Part shown: positions 1-9,149 of the stretch, in pieces | How the letters are laid out: each line of letters starts with the position of its first letter | Numbering within the stretch: position 1 is the first letter of the stretch | Notes under the pieces: generated by a model | What the model saw: the letters and a program-made list of their open reading frames with translations, nothing else | What the model was told of the DNA's origin: nothing | Database searches by the model: none | Position numbers and translations under genes: made by a program | Assembly (NCBI GenBank): GCA_024402695.1 | Contig: JAKSTG010000011.1 | Span: 1-64,000, forward strand | Direction of reading: 5' to 3' | Length of the DNA: 64,000 nt | Source of the DNA: Treponema sp. | Lineage (GTDB): Bacteria; Spirochaetota; Spirochaetia; Treponematales; Treponemataceae

Positions 1-340
1 CTTCAAGACCACCAATACCAACACCAAGGATGATACCTGTTTCATCAAGAACTTCGGCATTTCCCATAAGTCCTGCGTCATCAAGACACTGTTTTGCGGC
101 AGCTACACCGAACTGTGTGAAGCGAGCCATTTTACGAGCATCTTTAGCATCCATGAAATCACCAGCGTTGAAGTTTTTTACTTCAGCAGCATAGTGAACT
201 TTATTGATTGAAGCATCGAACTGTGTGATTGGTGCGATACCACTTTTAGCAGCTTTGATTCCTGCCCAGAATTCGTCAACACTATTTCCAAGAGGAGTAA
301 TAGCTCCAAGTCCAGTAATAACTACACGTCTTTTTTCCAT
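1..340 (-). CDS. fabF: Beta-ketoacyl-ACP synthase II (FabF), 3' end beyond window
   Basis: Condensing enzyme of type II fatty acid elongation, joining malonyl-ACP to a growing acyl-ACP in the cytoplasm. Only the first 113 codons are present. The visible N-terminus starts MEKRRVVITGLGAITPLGNS and continues through FWAGIKAAKSGI and a KARKMARFTQ-like stretch (KDARKMARFTQFG), all typical of KAS II; the catalytic Cys-His-His lie outside the window. The ATG is preceded by an AGGAGATT ribosome binding site. It follows fabD in the same direction with an 80-nt spacer that holds a 23-nt palindrome, so the two are probably one transcript or are co-regulated. Confidence 0.93.
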   Translation of the reverse strand, partial: MEKRRVVITGLGAITPLGNSVDEFWAGIKAAKSGIAPITQFDASINKVHYAAEVKNFNAGDFMDAKDARKMARFTQFGVAAAKQCLDDAGLMGNAEVLDETGIILGVGIGGLE

Positions 341-377
341 ATTAATAATCTCCTAAAATATATTCGTTCCAAATCAC

Positions 378-400
378 CAAAATGTGGGTCCCACATTTTG
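378..400. promoter_or_regulatory. Near-perfect palindrome between fabD and fabF
   Basis: Two 11-nt arms pair perfectly around a single central base; the inner arm is AATGTGGG/CCCACATT. One-base spacing fits a DNA operator better than an RNA hairpin, although a processing or attenuation hairpin with a few opened pairs is possible. It lies in the fabD-fabF spacer, so a lipid-responsive regulator is an inference only. Confidence 0.5.
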
Positions 401-420
401 TTAATTAAAGTGAAATAACT

Positions 421-1374
421 TTATAAGTTGTTAATTCCTTCTACATTGTTGATAGAAGCACATGTCCAAGTTTCGTTGTATTCAGTTTTAGCCCAAAGAC
501 CTGCAAGAACGTTTCCAACGCCAGGTTCGATCAGTTTCCATTCAGAACCGTCAGCCTTCATTGTATCTGCAAGAACAGCTTCTTCTGTTGTCCAAAGAAC
601 TGGGTTTGTCAGGTGAAGAACTGCGTTCTTTTTGATTTCGGCACCGTCTGTTGCCAGTTCCCCTGTTACGTTAGAGAACATTGTGATTTTTGGATTGTTG
701 AAAGTAACATCAGCAATTGCTTTTTCGAACTCAACTGCAGCTTCCTGCATAAGTGGTGAGTGGTAAGGTCCGGCAACTGCAAGGCGGATAGCGCGGCGGC
801 AACCGGCTTCTTTTGCTTTTGCTTCTACTTCTGTAAGAGCATCAAAAGTTCCGCTTACTACTGTCTGAACTGAAGAGTTCATATTTGCAGGATAAGCATC
901 TTTGACTCCGGCACAAACTTCTTTTACAGCTTCAGGAGCAAGTCCCAGAACTGCTGTCATACCAGGAGCATGACCTTCGTTTGCAGCGGCGATTTTTTCA
1001 CAAACAGCCTGCATGATAAGTCCACGTGCGCGAACTACTTTAATTACATCTTCGTAAGAAAGAACGCCTGCAGCATACAAAGCAGGGAATTCACCAAGAG
1101 AGAATCCCATAGCGGCAGATGGTGTGATACCTTTTGATTCAAGAACTTTCATAACTGCAAGGGATGCAGTTGTAATAGCCAGCTGGCTGTTGTCAGAACG
1201 ACTCAGAACATCTTTTTCTGTTTCCCACAGAAGTTTAGGCATATCTACGCCAGTGATTGCTGTTACGTCGTCTACTACTTTACGTGCTTCAGGATAAGCT
1301 TCGCAAAGGTCTTTAATCATGCCCGGAACCTGTGCACCCTGTCCCGGAAACAAGAAAGCATACTTAGTTGCCAT
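421..1374 (-). CDS. fabD: Malonyl-CoA:ACP transacylase
   Basis: Loads malonyl groups from CoA onto acyl carrier protein to feed fatty acid synthesis. The 317-residue protein has the usual family length. It shows FPGQGAQ near residue 9, the nucleophile elbow GFSLGE (Ser92; Phe replaces the more common His) and the catalytic-histidine motif AGPYHSPLM (His205). The start is supported by AGGAAGGAC eight bases before the ATG. It precedes fabF in the same direction. A second dyad lies upstream at 1407-1435. Confidence 0.95.
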   Translation of the reverse strand: MATKYAFLFPGQGAQVPGMIKDLCEAYPEARKVVDDVTAITGVDMPKLLWETEKDVLSRSDNSQLAITTASLAVMKVLESKGITPSAAMGFSLGEFPALYAAGVLSYEDVIKVVRARGLIMQAVCEKIAAANEGHAPGMTAVLGLAPEAVKEVCAGVKDAYPANMNSSVQTVVSGTFDALTEVEAKAKEAGCRRAIRLAVAGPYHSPLMQEAAVEFEKAIADVTFNNPKITMFSNVTGELATDGAEIKKNAVLHLTNPVLWTTEEAVLADTMKADGSEWKLIEPGVGNVLAGLWAKTEYNETWTCASINNVEGINNL

Positions 1375-1406
1375 ATTGTCCTTCCTGTATTATTAAAATC
1401 GGTTTA

Positions 1407-1435
1407 TTATGACATTTTTCCAAAAAGTGTCATAA
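1407..1435. promoter_or_regulatory. Dyad upstream of fabD
   Basis: The arms TTATGACATTTTT and AAAAAGTGTCATAA pair apart from one T-G position and a three-base centre. The dyad sits between the chemoreceptor stop and the fabD ribosome binding site. It may be an operator (TGACA/TGTCA core) or a weak AT-rich terminator for the chemoreceptor gene. A half-site-like GTGTGACA occurs again near 1458. Confidence 0.4.
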
Positions 1436-1473
1436 TCAATTTATCATAATGCAGAAAGTGTGACAAGTGAATT

Positions 1474-3480
1474 CTAAATTTCTTCTACGTCTTCGAGATT
1501 GAATTCAACTTCCTCGTGATCGCCGGCAATAAGGATTTCTTCGGCCATGCTCATAGCCTGCTGGGCAATTTCTTCTGTACTTACCTCAACAGCATTTGCC
1601 TCGTCTTCAGCGGCCATTGCTTCATCAACGTTTTCTTTGGTTTTGAATTCATCAAGAATATTTTCAAGATCAGTCATGTTCTTATAACTGTCTTTTGAGT
1701 TTTCGCTTACTTCATTGATTCGGAATACGATGTCAGAAGTACCACGTTTGATTTCGTGAATACCGTTCTGGGCCTCAGTAAAGCGGTTGTTCATAGAGGT
1801 AACTTCATCAGAAACTCTACGCTGACTTTCGGCAAGACGGTTTGAATATCCGTTGATTTCATTTGCGGCCTGTGCAGTAACTTCAGTCTTTTCGCGGATA
1901 GTTCCCATCTGAGTATCGATTTTTGAAATGCCACCAGAAATTTCTTCCATAGACTGAACAACCTGATCGGCATTGACTTTAACTTTTCCGAAAGCTTCAG
2001 AAGCCTGAGATCCTGCAACGTTTGCATCGGCTACAGAATTAACGATTTCGTTGATTGCTTCCTTAATCTTCTTGGCATTTACTGCAGTATTTTCTGCCAG
2101 GTTACGGATTTCTTCTGCAACAACAGAGAATCCCTTTCCGGCCTCTCCTGCATGAGCAGATTCAATGGCAGCGTTCATAGAAAGAAGGTTTGTCTGGCTT
2201 GCGATATCATTGATGATTTTTACAATGCCACCGATTTCTTTAAGCTGACCTTTGATTTCTTCCAGCTTCTTTGCCGACAGTTTGATTTTTGCATCACCGT
2301 CTGCAACAAGAACATTCATTTCTTTTGCATCGCGGGAACGATCAGAAGCCATTTCAGAAATATCTTTAAGAGTATTTGCAACTTCAATAACTGCCTGGTT
2401 TGCATCGGCAATAGCATCTGTCTGGCGTGAGTTATAGTGAACGAGATTTTCTACCTGGTGACTCATTTCTGCCATGATATGTACAGACTGTTCTACAGAC
2501 AGAGAAATCTGGTCAAATTCCTTTGTAATGGATTCGATGTTGGCATCAATCTGTGTTGTTGCCGCAGCAGTTGAATTTGCTGAGTCGTTGATCTGGTATC
2601 CTGAAGAAATAGCCTTTGAAGCAGTTTTCTTAACAACCAGAAGGAAGTCATTCAGTTCGGCAACCATGTTATTCATGTTGTTCATAAGATCCATCATTTC
2701 ACTTGAACCGTTCGGATCAACATCAACTGTAAAATCTTTCTCTTTAAGTTTTCCGGAAATATCACGGAGTATAAGAATACGTTTGGCAATACGCCCTGTC
2801 ATAAGGCGCACAAAAACCATCAGCACAATTGAAAGAACAATACCAATGATGATTGCAACCATAGCAAAGTTTCTTGTTTCTGCTGTACAAAGTTCATCCA
2901 GCTCAATCACAGCCTTTTCGTTAAGCTCAGACATCTGTGTGGCTGAAACTCTATAGTTAGTCATAAGGTCGGAAATCGGTTTCCAGGCATCAAAAATTTC
3001 CTGATAATGTTCTTCCGAAACAAGAAAAGGTTTTGCCCCGCCAATACCGTACTGAACAAGGTAAAAGTTTTCTACATCGTTAATTGGAATTGACTGAAGG
3101 TTTTCCAGCTCTTCATTCAAATGATTAAGGGTGAATTTCATGTTACGCCAGAGATTTGGAATATACTCAATAGCGCTCTGGAATTCTCCTGGCAGGTTAG
3201 AAATTCTTTCCTTATCGGTAAGAGCTTTTATGTCTTCTTCAAGGTCTCCGGAAACTTTTTTCCAGTCCTCATGAACTGATTCGATCCTTACGCTGTAAAG
3301 ATTAATGTTATTGATGTAGTTGATGGTTTCTGTCAGATGCAGCTGCATACGAGCCTGACGGTACTGGAAATTCTTCATGGAAGTAATTTTCTGCATACCA
3401 TAAAGGAGCAAAATCATAAGACCAAATGTTTCGAAGACTGTGAGGATATTTATAGTAAGAAATTTATTGTTTAACTTCAT
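1474..3480 (-). CDS. Methyl-accepting chemotaxis protein
   Basis: Transmembrane chemoreceptor that passes ligand binding to the CheA/CheW signalling array. The 668-residue chain has a first membrane helix (about residues 9-29), a periplasmic helical sensor with a four-helix-bundle look (30-205), a second membrane helix (about 207-228), a HAMP linker and a long cytoplasmic coiled coil. The signalling tip is clear: NLLSMNAAIESAHAGEAGKG followed by FSVVAEEIRNLAEN. The C-terminal tail is acidic and ends without a CheR-tethering pentapeptide. No Shine-Dalgarno sequence precedes the ATG; a promoter ends 8 nt before it, so the mRNA is probably leaderless. The ligand cannot be predicted. Confidence 0.95.
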   Translation of the reverse strand: MKLNNKFLTINILTVFETFGLMILLLYGMQKITSMKNFQYRQARMQLHLTETINYINNINLYSVRIESVHEDWKKVSGDLEEDIKALTDKERISNLPGEFQSAIEYIPNLWRNMKFTLNHLNEELENLQSIPINDVENFYLVQYGIGGAKPFLVSEEHYQEIFDAWKPISDLMTNYRVSATQMSELNEKAVIELDELCTAETRNFAMVAIIIGIVLSIVLMVFVRLMTGRIAKRILILRDISGKLKEKDFTVDVDPNGSSEMMDLMNNMNNMVAELNDFLLVVKKTASKAISSGYQINDSANSTAAATTQIDANIESITKEFDQISLSVEQSVHIMAEMSHQVENLVHYNSRQTDAIADANQAVIEVANTLKDISEMASDRSRDAKEMNVLVADGDAKIKLSAKKLEEIKGQLKEIGGIVKIINDIASQTNLLSMNAAIESAHAGEAGKGFSVVAEEIRNLAENTAVNAKKIKEAINEIVNSVADANVAGSQASEAFGKVKVNADQVVQSMEEISGGISKIDTQMGTIREKTEVTAQAANEINGYSNRLAESQRRVSDEVTSMNNRFTEAQNGIHEIKRGTSDIVFRINEVSENSKDSYKNMTDLENILDEFKTKENVDEAMAAEDEANAVEVSTEEIAQQAMSMAEEILIAGDHEEVEFNLEDVEEI

Positions 3481-3488
3481 AGTTTAAA

Positions 3489-3517
3489 ATTATAGGGCAG
3501 AAAAGCAATTTTGTTAA
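3489..3517 (-). promoter_or_regulatory. Promoter of the chemoreceptor gene
   Basis: On the minus strand, TTAACA (3512-3517) and TATAAT (3489-3494) are separated by 17 nt. Only 8 nt lie between the -10 box and the ATG, which predicts a leader of 0-3 nt. Confidence 0.6.
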
Positions 3518-3581
3518 ACTAAAAACACTTAAAAAATAACCAAAATCTCCAAATATATTGTTATACTCGCTGTTAAATAGA

Positions 3582-3609
3582 AAAAGCACACCCAAAAGGA
3601 TGTGCTTTT
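3582..3609 (-). terminator. Intrinsic terminator of lysS
   Basis: The 9-nt arms AAAAGCACA and TGTGCTTTT pair perfectly, extended by two more pairs past one mismatch, around an AAAA loop. On the minus strand the stem runs into a T-rich tail. It lies 28 nt after the lysS stop codon. Confidence 0.8.
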
Positions 3610-3636
3610 ACCCTTCCCTTACGGGGAAATGGTTAT

Positions 3637-5259
3637 TTAGTATACAGAAAGGATCTGAGCCAGTCTTTCTTTACCGATGATTTTCATGAAGTTTGCAAGG
3701 CGTGGGCCCTGGTCTTTTCCGATAAGTGCGTGGTAAAGAGCTGTGAACAGTGCTTTTGGTTCAAGACCGAGTTCTGTAGCGATGTCGTACATAGCCTGCT
3801 GGCATTCTTTATCCATGGCGAATGAACCTACGCGAGGTACAACTTCATCACGAACACGTTTAACTGCTGTAAGCATGTCGCCTGTAATATCTTCTGCTTT
3901 TGAACCGTCTTTGCGCAGGCTGAAGCACATATCTTCGGCACAGTCAGGTGCTGAAGCATTGATCCAGTACCAGGCACAAGCGGCGCGGCGGCGGAGGCAG
4001 TCTTCCTGTTCAGGTTTTACATCTCCAAGAGATTTAATTACGGCATCAACATCTCCGTCGTATGTCTGGAGAAGAGTTGTAAGCAGACGGAATGGAACCT
4101 GATATGGCATTACAGAAGGCATTCCTTCGATCTGTGAAAGTTCATAGATACGTTTTTCACGGGCCAGGAGAGAAGCTTTCTTTGCAGGATCTTTTTCTTT
4201 TGGTTCTTCTGTTCCCCAAACGTAGCGTTCTGTACGGTCGTAAGCTTCGTAAATTGTAAGAACGTCCAGGTCAAAACTGATTGAGAATTCGTGGTCAACT
4301 TTGTTCTGTGCAAAGATGTAGCGGAGAACTTCAGGCTGGTAAACTTCAAGAGCATCAACCAGGGAAATAACTTTTCCTTTTGAAGAAGACATTTTTCCAG
4401 GAACACCCTTAAGTTTTACGAAGTCGTACTTCATTGTTACAGGTGCGTCCCATCCAAATACTTTCTTTGAAACTTCTTTTGCTGTGTCGTAAGATCCACC
4501 AGGACTGATGTGATCTTTTCCGCCTGGTTCGAATACAACTTTTTCTTCGTTCCAGCGCATTGGCCAGTCTACACGCCAGCCCAGTTTGATTCCGCCGAAT
4601 TCGCGGATATCTACTGTTTCGTCACAACCACATTCACATTTGTAAGAAACGCCGTATTCTCCGTCGTATCCTGTGATTTCAGTTGTGTCTTTGTTACATT
4701 TTCCACAGAAAATTGATGTTGGCCAGTAAACATCTTCTGGCTTCATTTTGTGTTCATCATCGCGGTATGTGTTCAGACATTCCTTGATGAGTTCACGGTT
4801 CTGAAGTGATTTTTTGATTCCTTCAACATAGCGGTGAGCCTGGTAGCGTGAAGACTGGTAAAGGAATTCAGGATGGATTCCAACACGTGGAAGCTGAGAT
4901 TCAATATCAACTTCGTGATGACGTGCGTAGTTTTCATCGCGGTCAAAAGTATCAGGTACCGATGTAATTGGATAGCGGAGATAGTTTGCCAGCACTTCTG
5001 GTTTTGGCATGTTGCCTGGAACTTTACGAAATACATCGTAGTCGTCCCAAGAATAAATAAAGCGGACATTTTTTCCGGCATCACGGAGAGCGCGTACAAT
5101 AAGGTCTACTGTGATGATTTCACGGAAGTTTCCGATATGAACAGTACCAGAAGGAGTAATACCTGAGGCACAAGTGTAAGATGGAAGATCACCTTTTTCT
5201 TTGATGATTTTTGCGGCCACCTGGTCAGCCCAGTGGTTATAAGTTGTTTCGTTTGCCAT
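3637..5259 (-). CDS. lysS: Lysyl-tRNA synthetase, class I
   Basis: Charges tRNA-Lys with lysine. This is the class I (archaeal/spirochaetal) form, unrelated to the class II LysRS of most bacteria. The 540-residue protein has HIGN (residues 41-44) as its HIGH motif and GKMSSSKG around residue 290 as its KMSKS motif. A zinc-like cluster CGKCNKD...CECGCDE lies near residues 188-216. Possession of this form by spirochaetes such as Borrelia and Treponema is established and is a main reason for the taxonomic inference. It is monocistronic, with its own terminator. A consensus-like promoter ends 9 nt before the ATG, and no clear ribosome binding site is present. Confidence 0.96.
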   Translation of the reverse strand: MANETTYNHWADQVAAKIIKEKGDLPSYTCASGITPSGTVHIGNFREIITVDLIVRALRDAGKNVRFIYSWDDYDVFRKVPGNMPKPEVLANYLRYPITSVPDTFDRDENYARHHEVDIESQLPRVGIHPEFLYQSSRYQAHRYVEGIKKSLQNRELIKECLNTYRDDEHKMKPEDVYWPTSIFCGKCNKDTTEITGYDGEYGVSYKCECGCDETVDIREFGGIKLGWRVDWPMRWNEEKVVFEPGGKDHISPGGSYDTAKEVSKKVFGWDAPVTMKYDFVKLKGVPGKMSSSKGKVISLVDALEVYQPEVLRYIFAQNKVDHEFSISFDLDVLTIYEAYDRTERYVWGTEEPKEKDPAKKASLLAREKRIYELSQIEGMPSVMPYQVPFRLLTTLLQTYDGDVDAVIKSLGDVKPEQEDCLRRRAACAWYWINASAPDCAEDMCFSLRKDGSKAEDITGDMLTAVKRVRDEVVPRVGSFAMDKECQQAMYDIATELGLEPKALFTALYHALIGKDQGPRLANFMKIIGKERLAQILSVY

Positions 5260-5268
5260 AGTTTTCTT

Positions 5269-5297
5269 ATTATATAGAAAAACTTTTTTATGTGCAA
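5269..5297 (-). promoter_or_regulatory. Promoter of lysS
   Basis: TTGCAC (5292-5297), a 17-nt spacer and TATAAT (5269-5274) on the minus strand. The -10 box ends 9 nt before the lysS ATG, so the transcript would start with a leader of about 3 nt. Confidence 0.7.
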
Positions 5298-5370
5298 AAG
5301 GTGGAACTGATAGTCCGAAAACGTTTTTCTTAAAAAATAACTGTCAAATTGTCAAAATTTCACTGTATTT

Positions 5371-5399
5371 TTGGCAGTCAAATAAACGTAAAATAGAAT
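5371..5399 (+). promoter_or_regulatory. Promoter of the first GH5 gene
   Basis: TTGGCA (5371-5376), 17 nt, TAGAAT (5394-5399). The predicted leader of about 40 nt contains a 7-bp hairpin (AAGACTG 5413-5419 / CAGTCTT 5427-5433) ending just before the GGAGG ribosome binding site. This contrasts with the leaderless lysS promoter on the other strand. Confidence 0.6.
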
Positions 5400-5445
5400 C
5401 AACACGAATAAGAAGACTGTATTCTGCAGTCTTATGGAGGTATAT

Positions 5446-6768
5446 ATGAAACTCATTAAAACTTCTCTTATTTCAAAAATGTCCTCAATAGCCCTGTTTT
5501 CAGGAGCACTTCTTTTTAGCGGCTGTAAGCCGGCAACCGACAAAATGCCGACACAAGTAATTACACCATATCATGAAATAACTACAACCCTAGATAGCAC
5601 AGCCCAGGAAATTGTTTACGACATGGGAATAGGCATTAATCTTGGAAACACTATGGAAGCCGCCGGAACCTGGATTGACAAATCAAACGGTGTAAAAGCT
5701 TATGAAACTGCCTGGGGCAGCCCGGTAGTTACAGCCGAAATGATTTCCGGATATGCAAAAGCAGGATTCAAAACCCTCCGCATTCCTGTTGCGTGGACAA
5801 ACCTTATGAGCACAGACGGAAAGTATACTATCAGCAGCGACTATATTGACCGGGTAAAACAGCTTGTAGACTGGGCCATCGAATCAGGAATGTATGTAAT
5901 AGTAAACGAGCATTGGGATTACGGCTGGATTGAAGACGCCGCAGATGATGCAAAAAAAGCAGAAACCTTAAAAAAATACCGTACAATCTGGAAACAGCTT
6001 GCTCCTGCATTCAAAGATTATGGAGTCCAGCTGATTCTGGAAAGCCAGAATGAAGAACTTGGTAGCTTCAATCTATACAATGATTGGGCTGCTCAGGATG
6101 AGGCATGGAAGGCAGCAAAAGAAAAATCTTACAAACTCTGTACTGAAATCAACCAAATCTTCGTTGATGTTGTAAGAGAAAGCGGCGGAAACAATGTAAA
6201 ACGACTTCTTTATATTTCAGGATACAACACAGGCATTGAAAAAACCTGTGACAAACTTTTTGTCATGCCTGAAGATCCTTCAAACAAAATGGCAATTTCA
6301 GTTCATTACTATGCTCCTGCCCTTTACGCCATTTTGGAAACAGATGCTGATTGGGGAAAAGTTGCAACAACCTGGGGGACTGAAGAGGAAATAAAATACC
6401 TGGAAGAACAGGTTCAGCTGATGAAGAAAAATTTCACAGACAAAGGTATTCCTGTAATTATTGGGGAATACGGATGTCCACGAACTTACGGCGTTGATTC
6501 AGGAGAAACTAAGATTGAATACGGTGAAACAAAAATCATTTACAATCGCTTCAGAAAAAAAGACACAGACAAATTCTTAAGTACAGTATGTGAGAAATTC
6601 TATAAAGCCGGCATGTGTCCGGTTTTATGGGATACTCAGACTGACGGCACCGGTACAGAAGGTCAGCCAGACTTCAACCCATACATGCTTTACGACAGAA
6701 AAACTTGTGCTGTAGTAGAAACAGAGCTAATGAAACTTCTGAAAAATATTTCAGAATCAAATAGATAA
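5446..6768 (+). CDS. GH5 family endoglucanase/mannanase, lipoprotein
   Basis: Predicted glycoside hydrolase family 5 enzyme cutting internal beta-1,4 links of a plant glucan or mannan at the cell surface. The start is set at 5446 because GGAGG (5436-5440) would fall inside the first codons of a start at 5434. The 440-residue protein has a lipoprotein signal with lipobox LFSGC (Cys27). A GINLGNTMEA motif opens the TIM barrel, the acid/base Glu is in SQNEEL (Glu203) and the nucleophile in VIIGEYGCP (Glu341). The following GH5 gene begins 41 nt downstream and is a clear paralogue with the same motifs, so the two are probably co-transcribed. Substrate specificity cannot be read from the sequence. 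Confidence 0.9.
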   Translation: MKLIKTSLISKMSSIALFSGALLFSGCKPATDKMPTQVITPYHEITTTLDSTAQEIVYDMGIGINLGNTMEAAGTWIDKSNGVKAYETAWGSPVVTAEMISGYAKAGFKTLRIPVAWTNLMSTDGKYTISSDYIDRVKQLVDWAIESGMYVIVNEHWDYGWIEDAADDAKKAETLKKYRTIWKQLAPAFKDYGVQLILESQNEELGSFNLYNDWAAQDEAWKAAKEKSYKLCTEINQIFVDVVRESGGNNVKRLLYISGYNTGIEKTCDKLFVMPEDPSNKMAISVHYYAPALYAILETDADWGKVATTWGTEEEIKYLEEQVQLMKKNFTDKGIPVIIGEYGCPRTYGVDSGETKIEYGETKIIYNRFRKKDTDKFLSTVCEKFYKAGMCPVLWDTQTDGTGTEGQPDFNPYMLYDRKTCAVVETELMKLLKNISESNR

Positions 6769-6809
6769 ATAAATAAACTGCCTTTAGTTTTACATATAGA
6801 AGGAGAAAA

Positions 6810-7958
6810 ATGAAAAAATTATTTATGGCACTTTTTACCGCTTTTACTGTTTGCACTTCCTTGCTTTGGGCTCAGGAAAAATCAAATGCCCAGGTTTTTG
6901 TTGAAAAAATGGGCATTGGTATTAATCTTGGAAACACAATGGAAGCAACCGGTAACTGGGTCAATAAAAAAGGCGGAGTACGCGCCTATGAAACCTGCTG
7001 GGGAAGCCCTGTAATCACAAAAGAAATCATCCAGGGCTATGCAGACGCAGGGTTCAAAACACTGCGCATTCCTGTTGCATGGTCAAACCTTATGAGTGCC
7101 GACGGCAAATATACAGTTTCGCCAGAACTCCTGAACCGAGTTCAGCAGATTGTTGACTGGACTTTGGAATGCGGAATGTATCCTCTGGTAAACGAACACT
7201 GGGACGGCGGATGGTGGGAACAATTTCCTTCAAAAAAAGAAGAGAGCATGAAGCATTACAAAGCCATCTGGACAGCTGTTCTTGAACGCTTCAAAGACTA
7301 CGATGAACGCCTTGTACTGGAATCTCTTAATGAAGAAGGCGGCTGGAATTCCCTCTGGAACCGTTATGGCGGAACTACAGGCAAAGACAAATCCTATGCC
7401 CTTCTGAATGAAATAAACCAGACCTTTGTTGATATGGCCCGTGCCTCAGGCGGATACAATGCAACTCGTCTTCTGCTCATTGCAGGTTACCAGACAGACA
7501 TCGGCCTTACCTGTGACCCTCTTTTTGTAATGCCGGAAGATCCTGCAAAAATGTGTGCCGTTTCTGTTCACTACTACACTCCTTCCAACTTTGCCATTCT
7601 TGATAAAGATGCCGACTGGGGAAAGAACCGAACAACCTGGGGAACTCCAAAGGATGTAACAGAACTGGCCATGAACATGAAAAAGATGAAGACTACTTTT
7701 GTGGACAAAGGCATTCCTGTAATCATCGGGGAATACGGATGCCCTACAAAAAACAAGGAACAGGAATCCATTCAGAATTACGTACGACTCGTAGCCCTTC
7801 ACGCCTACAAAAACGGCATGTGTCCGGTTCTCTGGGATATCCAGAAAAAAGGAACGGCGGAAGATCCTTTCAGTCATTACGACAGAAGAACCGGCCGCAT
7901 TGTAGACCCTGTAGTTCAGGAAAACTTCAGAAACATTCTTGAAACCGTAACAAGATAA
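6810..7958 (+). CDS. GH5 family glycanase, secreted paralogue
   Basis: Second GH5 enzyme. The 382-residue precursor starts with a cleavable signal peptide (MKKLFMALFTAFTVCTSLLWAQ, likely cut after Ala21) rather than a lipobox, so it should be periplasmic or secreted while its neighbour is membrane-anchored. The motifs GINLGNTMEA, acid/base SLNEEGG and nucleophile VIIGEYGCP match the upstream paralogue. The protein lacks the longer C-terminal insertion of the first copy (the stretch after GEYGCP). AAGGAG lies at a suitable distance before the ATG. The gene arose by tandem duplication, and the different export signals suggest division of labour between cell-bound and released enzyme. Confidence 0.9.
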   Translation: MKKLFMALFTAFTVCTSLLWAQEKSNAQVFVEKMGIGINLGNTMEATGNWVNKKGGVRAYETCWGSPVITKEIIQGYADAGFKTLRIPVAWSNLMSADGKYTVSPELLNRVQQIVDWTLECGMYPLVNEHWDGGWWEQFPSKKEESMKHYKAIWTAVLERFKDYDERLVLESLNEEGGWNSLWNRYGGTTGKDKSYALLNEINQTFVDMARASGGYNATRLLLIAGYQTDIGLTCDPLFVMPEDPAKMCAVSVHYYTPSNFAILDKDADWGKNRTTWGTPKDVTELAMNMKKMKTTFVDKGIPVIIGEYGCPTKNKEQESIQNYVRLVALHAYKNGMCPVLWDIQKKGTAEDPFSHYDRRTGRIVDPVVQENFRNILETVTR

Positions 7959-7982
7959 ATCCTCAAGTTTCCTGACTTCAAT

Positions 7983-9149
7983 TTATTTTGTCAGAACTTC
8001 GTAAGATTTCAGATGTCTTCCGTTTGAATCAAAGAAGGCAAAGGAAATCTTGTTTTCGTCTCCGAAATACATATCAATAAAACCGAAGGCTTCATTGTTG
8101 CACCAGAGAGAATAAGGTGACTTGTATTCAATATTGTCCAGTTTACCACCCATAGCACCGATGATTGCGTAAGTTACTCCGTCTTTTTCCAGAAGTTCCA
8201 TCAGGTGATTGTGACCGGAAATTACCAGGTCAACTTTATATTTTTCAAAAATCGGACAGAACTTTTCCATCATAAGAGGATTGTCAAACCAGTTCATTCC
8301 GAAGTCTTCGTCTACGTAACCGCTAGAAACAAAGAAAGCGTGAGAAAGAACAACTACTTTTTCTTCCTGTGGAATTGATTCCAGCTGTTCAACAAGCCAG
8401 TTAATCTGTTTCTGGTCGCAGTCTTCAGCACCCCAAAGAAGATCCAAAACAATGAAATGAAGATCACCGTAATCCATGCGGTAATACTGTTCGTGATTTT
8501 TGTCGCCGTAGAAAATTGTATTGAAAATATCTGTAGCGGCAGTAAGAGCGTCGTGATTTCCCATCATGGCAAACAGAGGGATGCCCTTGAGTCTTTCATT
8601 AAATGCCTTTACAGGAGCTTCGTATCCGTCCTTTGTGTCGCCATAATCAGAAACATCACCAAGACAGAAGAAAGCATCGTATGCACGGTTCCCTACTTTC
8701 TCAAGGATCTTCTGAGTTTCCTGAGGATTTGATTTTTCATTGTGCCAGTGAGGGTCACTGGAAATAGCAATTGAGTAAAGTTCCTTTACATCTGATTCAA
8801 GGAATGGATTTTGAACTTTTGTGTAGTTTTTAGGAAGACGTTTTCCAGCAGGAATATAGTTCAGCATAAGAGCTGTTCCGCCTGCAAAACCTGCAAAGCC
8901 GGCGATTGAAGTTAAAACTGCAAAAACTGCTCCAAGAACTTTTTTCTTTGCGACCAGAAGAGTCACAAGGAAAAGCACAGGAACTGCAATCAGAATTCCA
9001 ATGAATGCATTTACGATCATCTGAATATTCGGATGCCAGTACAGAAGTCCATGAACGCCCGGAACATTAAGGAACCAGACTAAGAAAGCTGTAGCACCGG
9101 CAATACCCAGAAGGGCAAACACAAGGGAAACTTTAAGTTTTTTTAACAT
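7983..9149 (-). CDS. Membrane-anchored calcineurin-like metallophosphoesterase
   Basis: Predicted dimetal phosphoesterase. About 110 N-terminal residues form three or four hydrophobic segments, followed by the metal-binding series SDPHWH, GDVSDYGD, GNHDAL, LSHAF and SGHNHLME, in the order and spacing of the Metallophos family. The substrate is unknown; membrane-linked relatives act on lipid-linked or nucleotide phosphates. The ATG lies inside the last codons of the upstream aminopeptidase gene (7-nt overlap) and is preceded by GGAG, which indicates translational coupling. Confidence 0.85.
   Translation of the reverse strand: MLKKLKVSLVFALLGIAGATAFLVWFLNVPGVHGLLYWHPNIQMIVNAFIGILIAVPVLFLVTLLVAKKKVLGAVFAVLTSIAGFAGFAGGTALMLNYIPAGKRLPKNYTKVQNPFLESDVKELYSIAISSDPHWHNEKSNPQETQKILEKVGNRAYDAFFCLGDVSDYGDTKDGYEAPVKAFNERLKGIPLFAMMGNHDALTAATDIFNTIFYGDKNHEQYYRMDYGDLHFIVLDLLWGAEDCDQKQINWLVEQLESIPQEEKVVVLSHAFFVSSGYVDEDFGMNWFDNPLMMEKFCPIFEKYKVDLVISGHNHLMELLEKDGVTYAIIGAMGGKLDNIEYKSPYSLWCNNEAFGFIDMYFGDENKISFAFFDSNGRHLKSYEVLTK

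Noticed and set aside
5434..5445. ATG at 5434 as GH5 start
   Set aside because: The Shine-Dalgarno GGAGG lies within that ATG's first codons and points to 5446.
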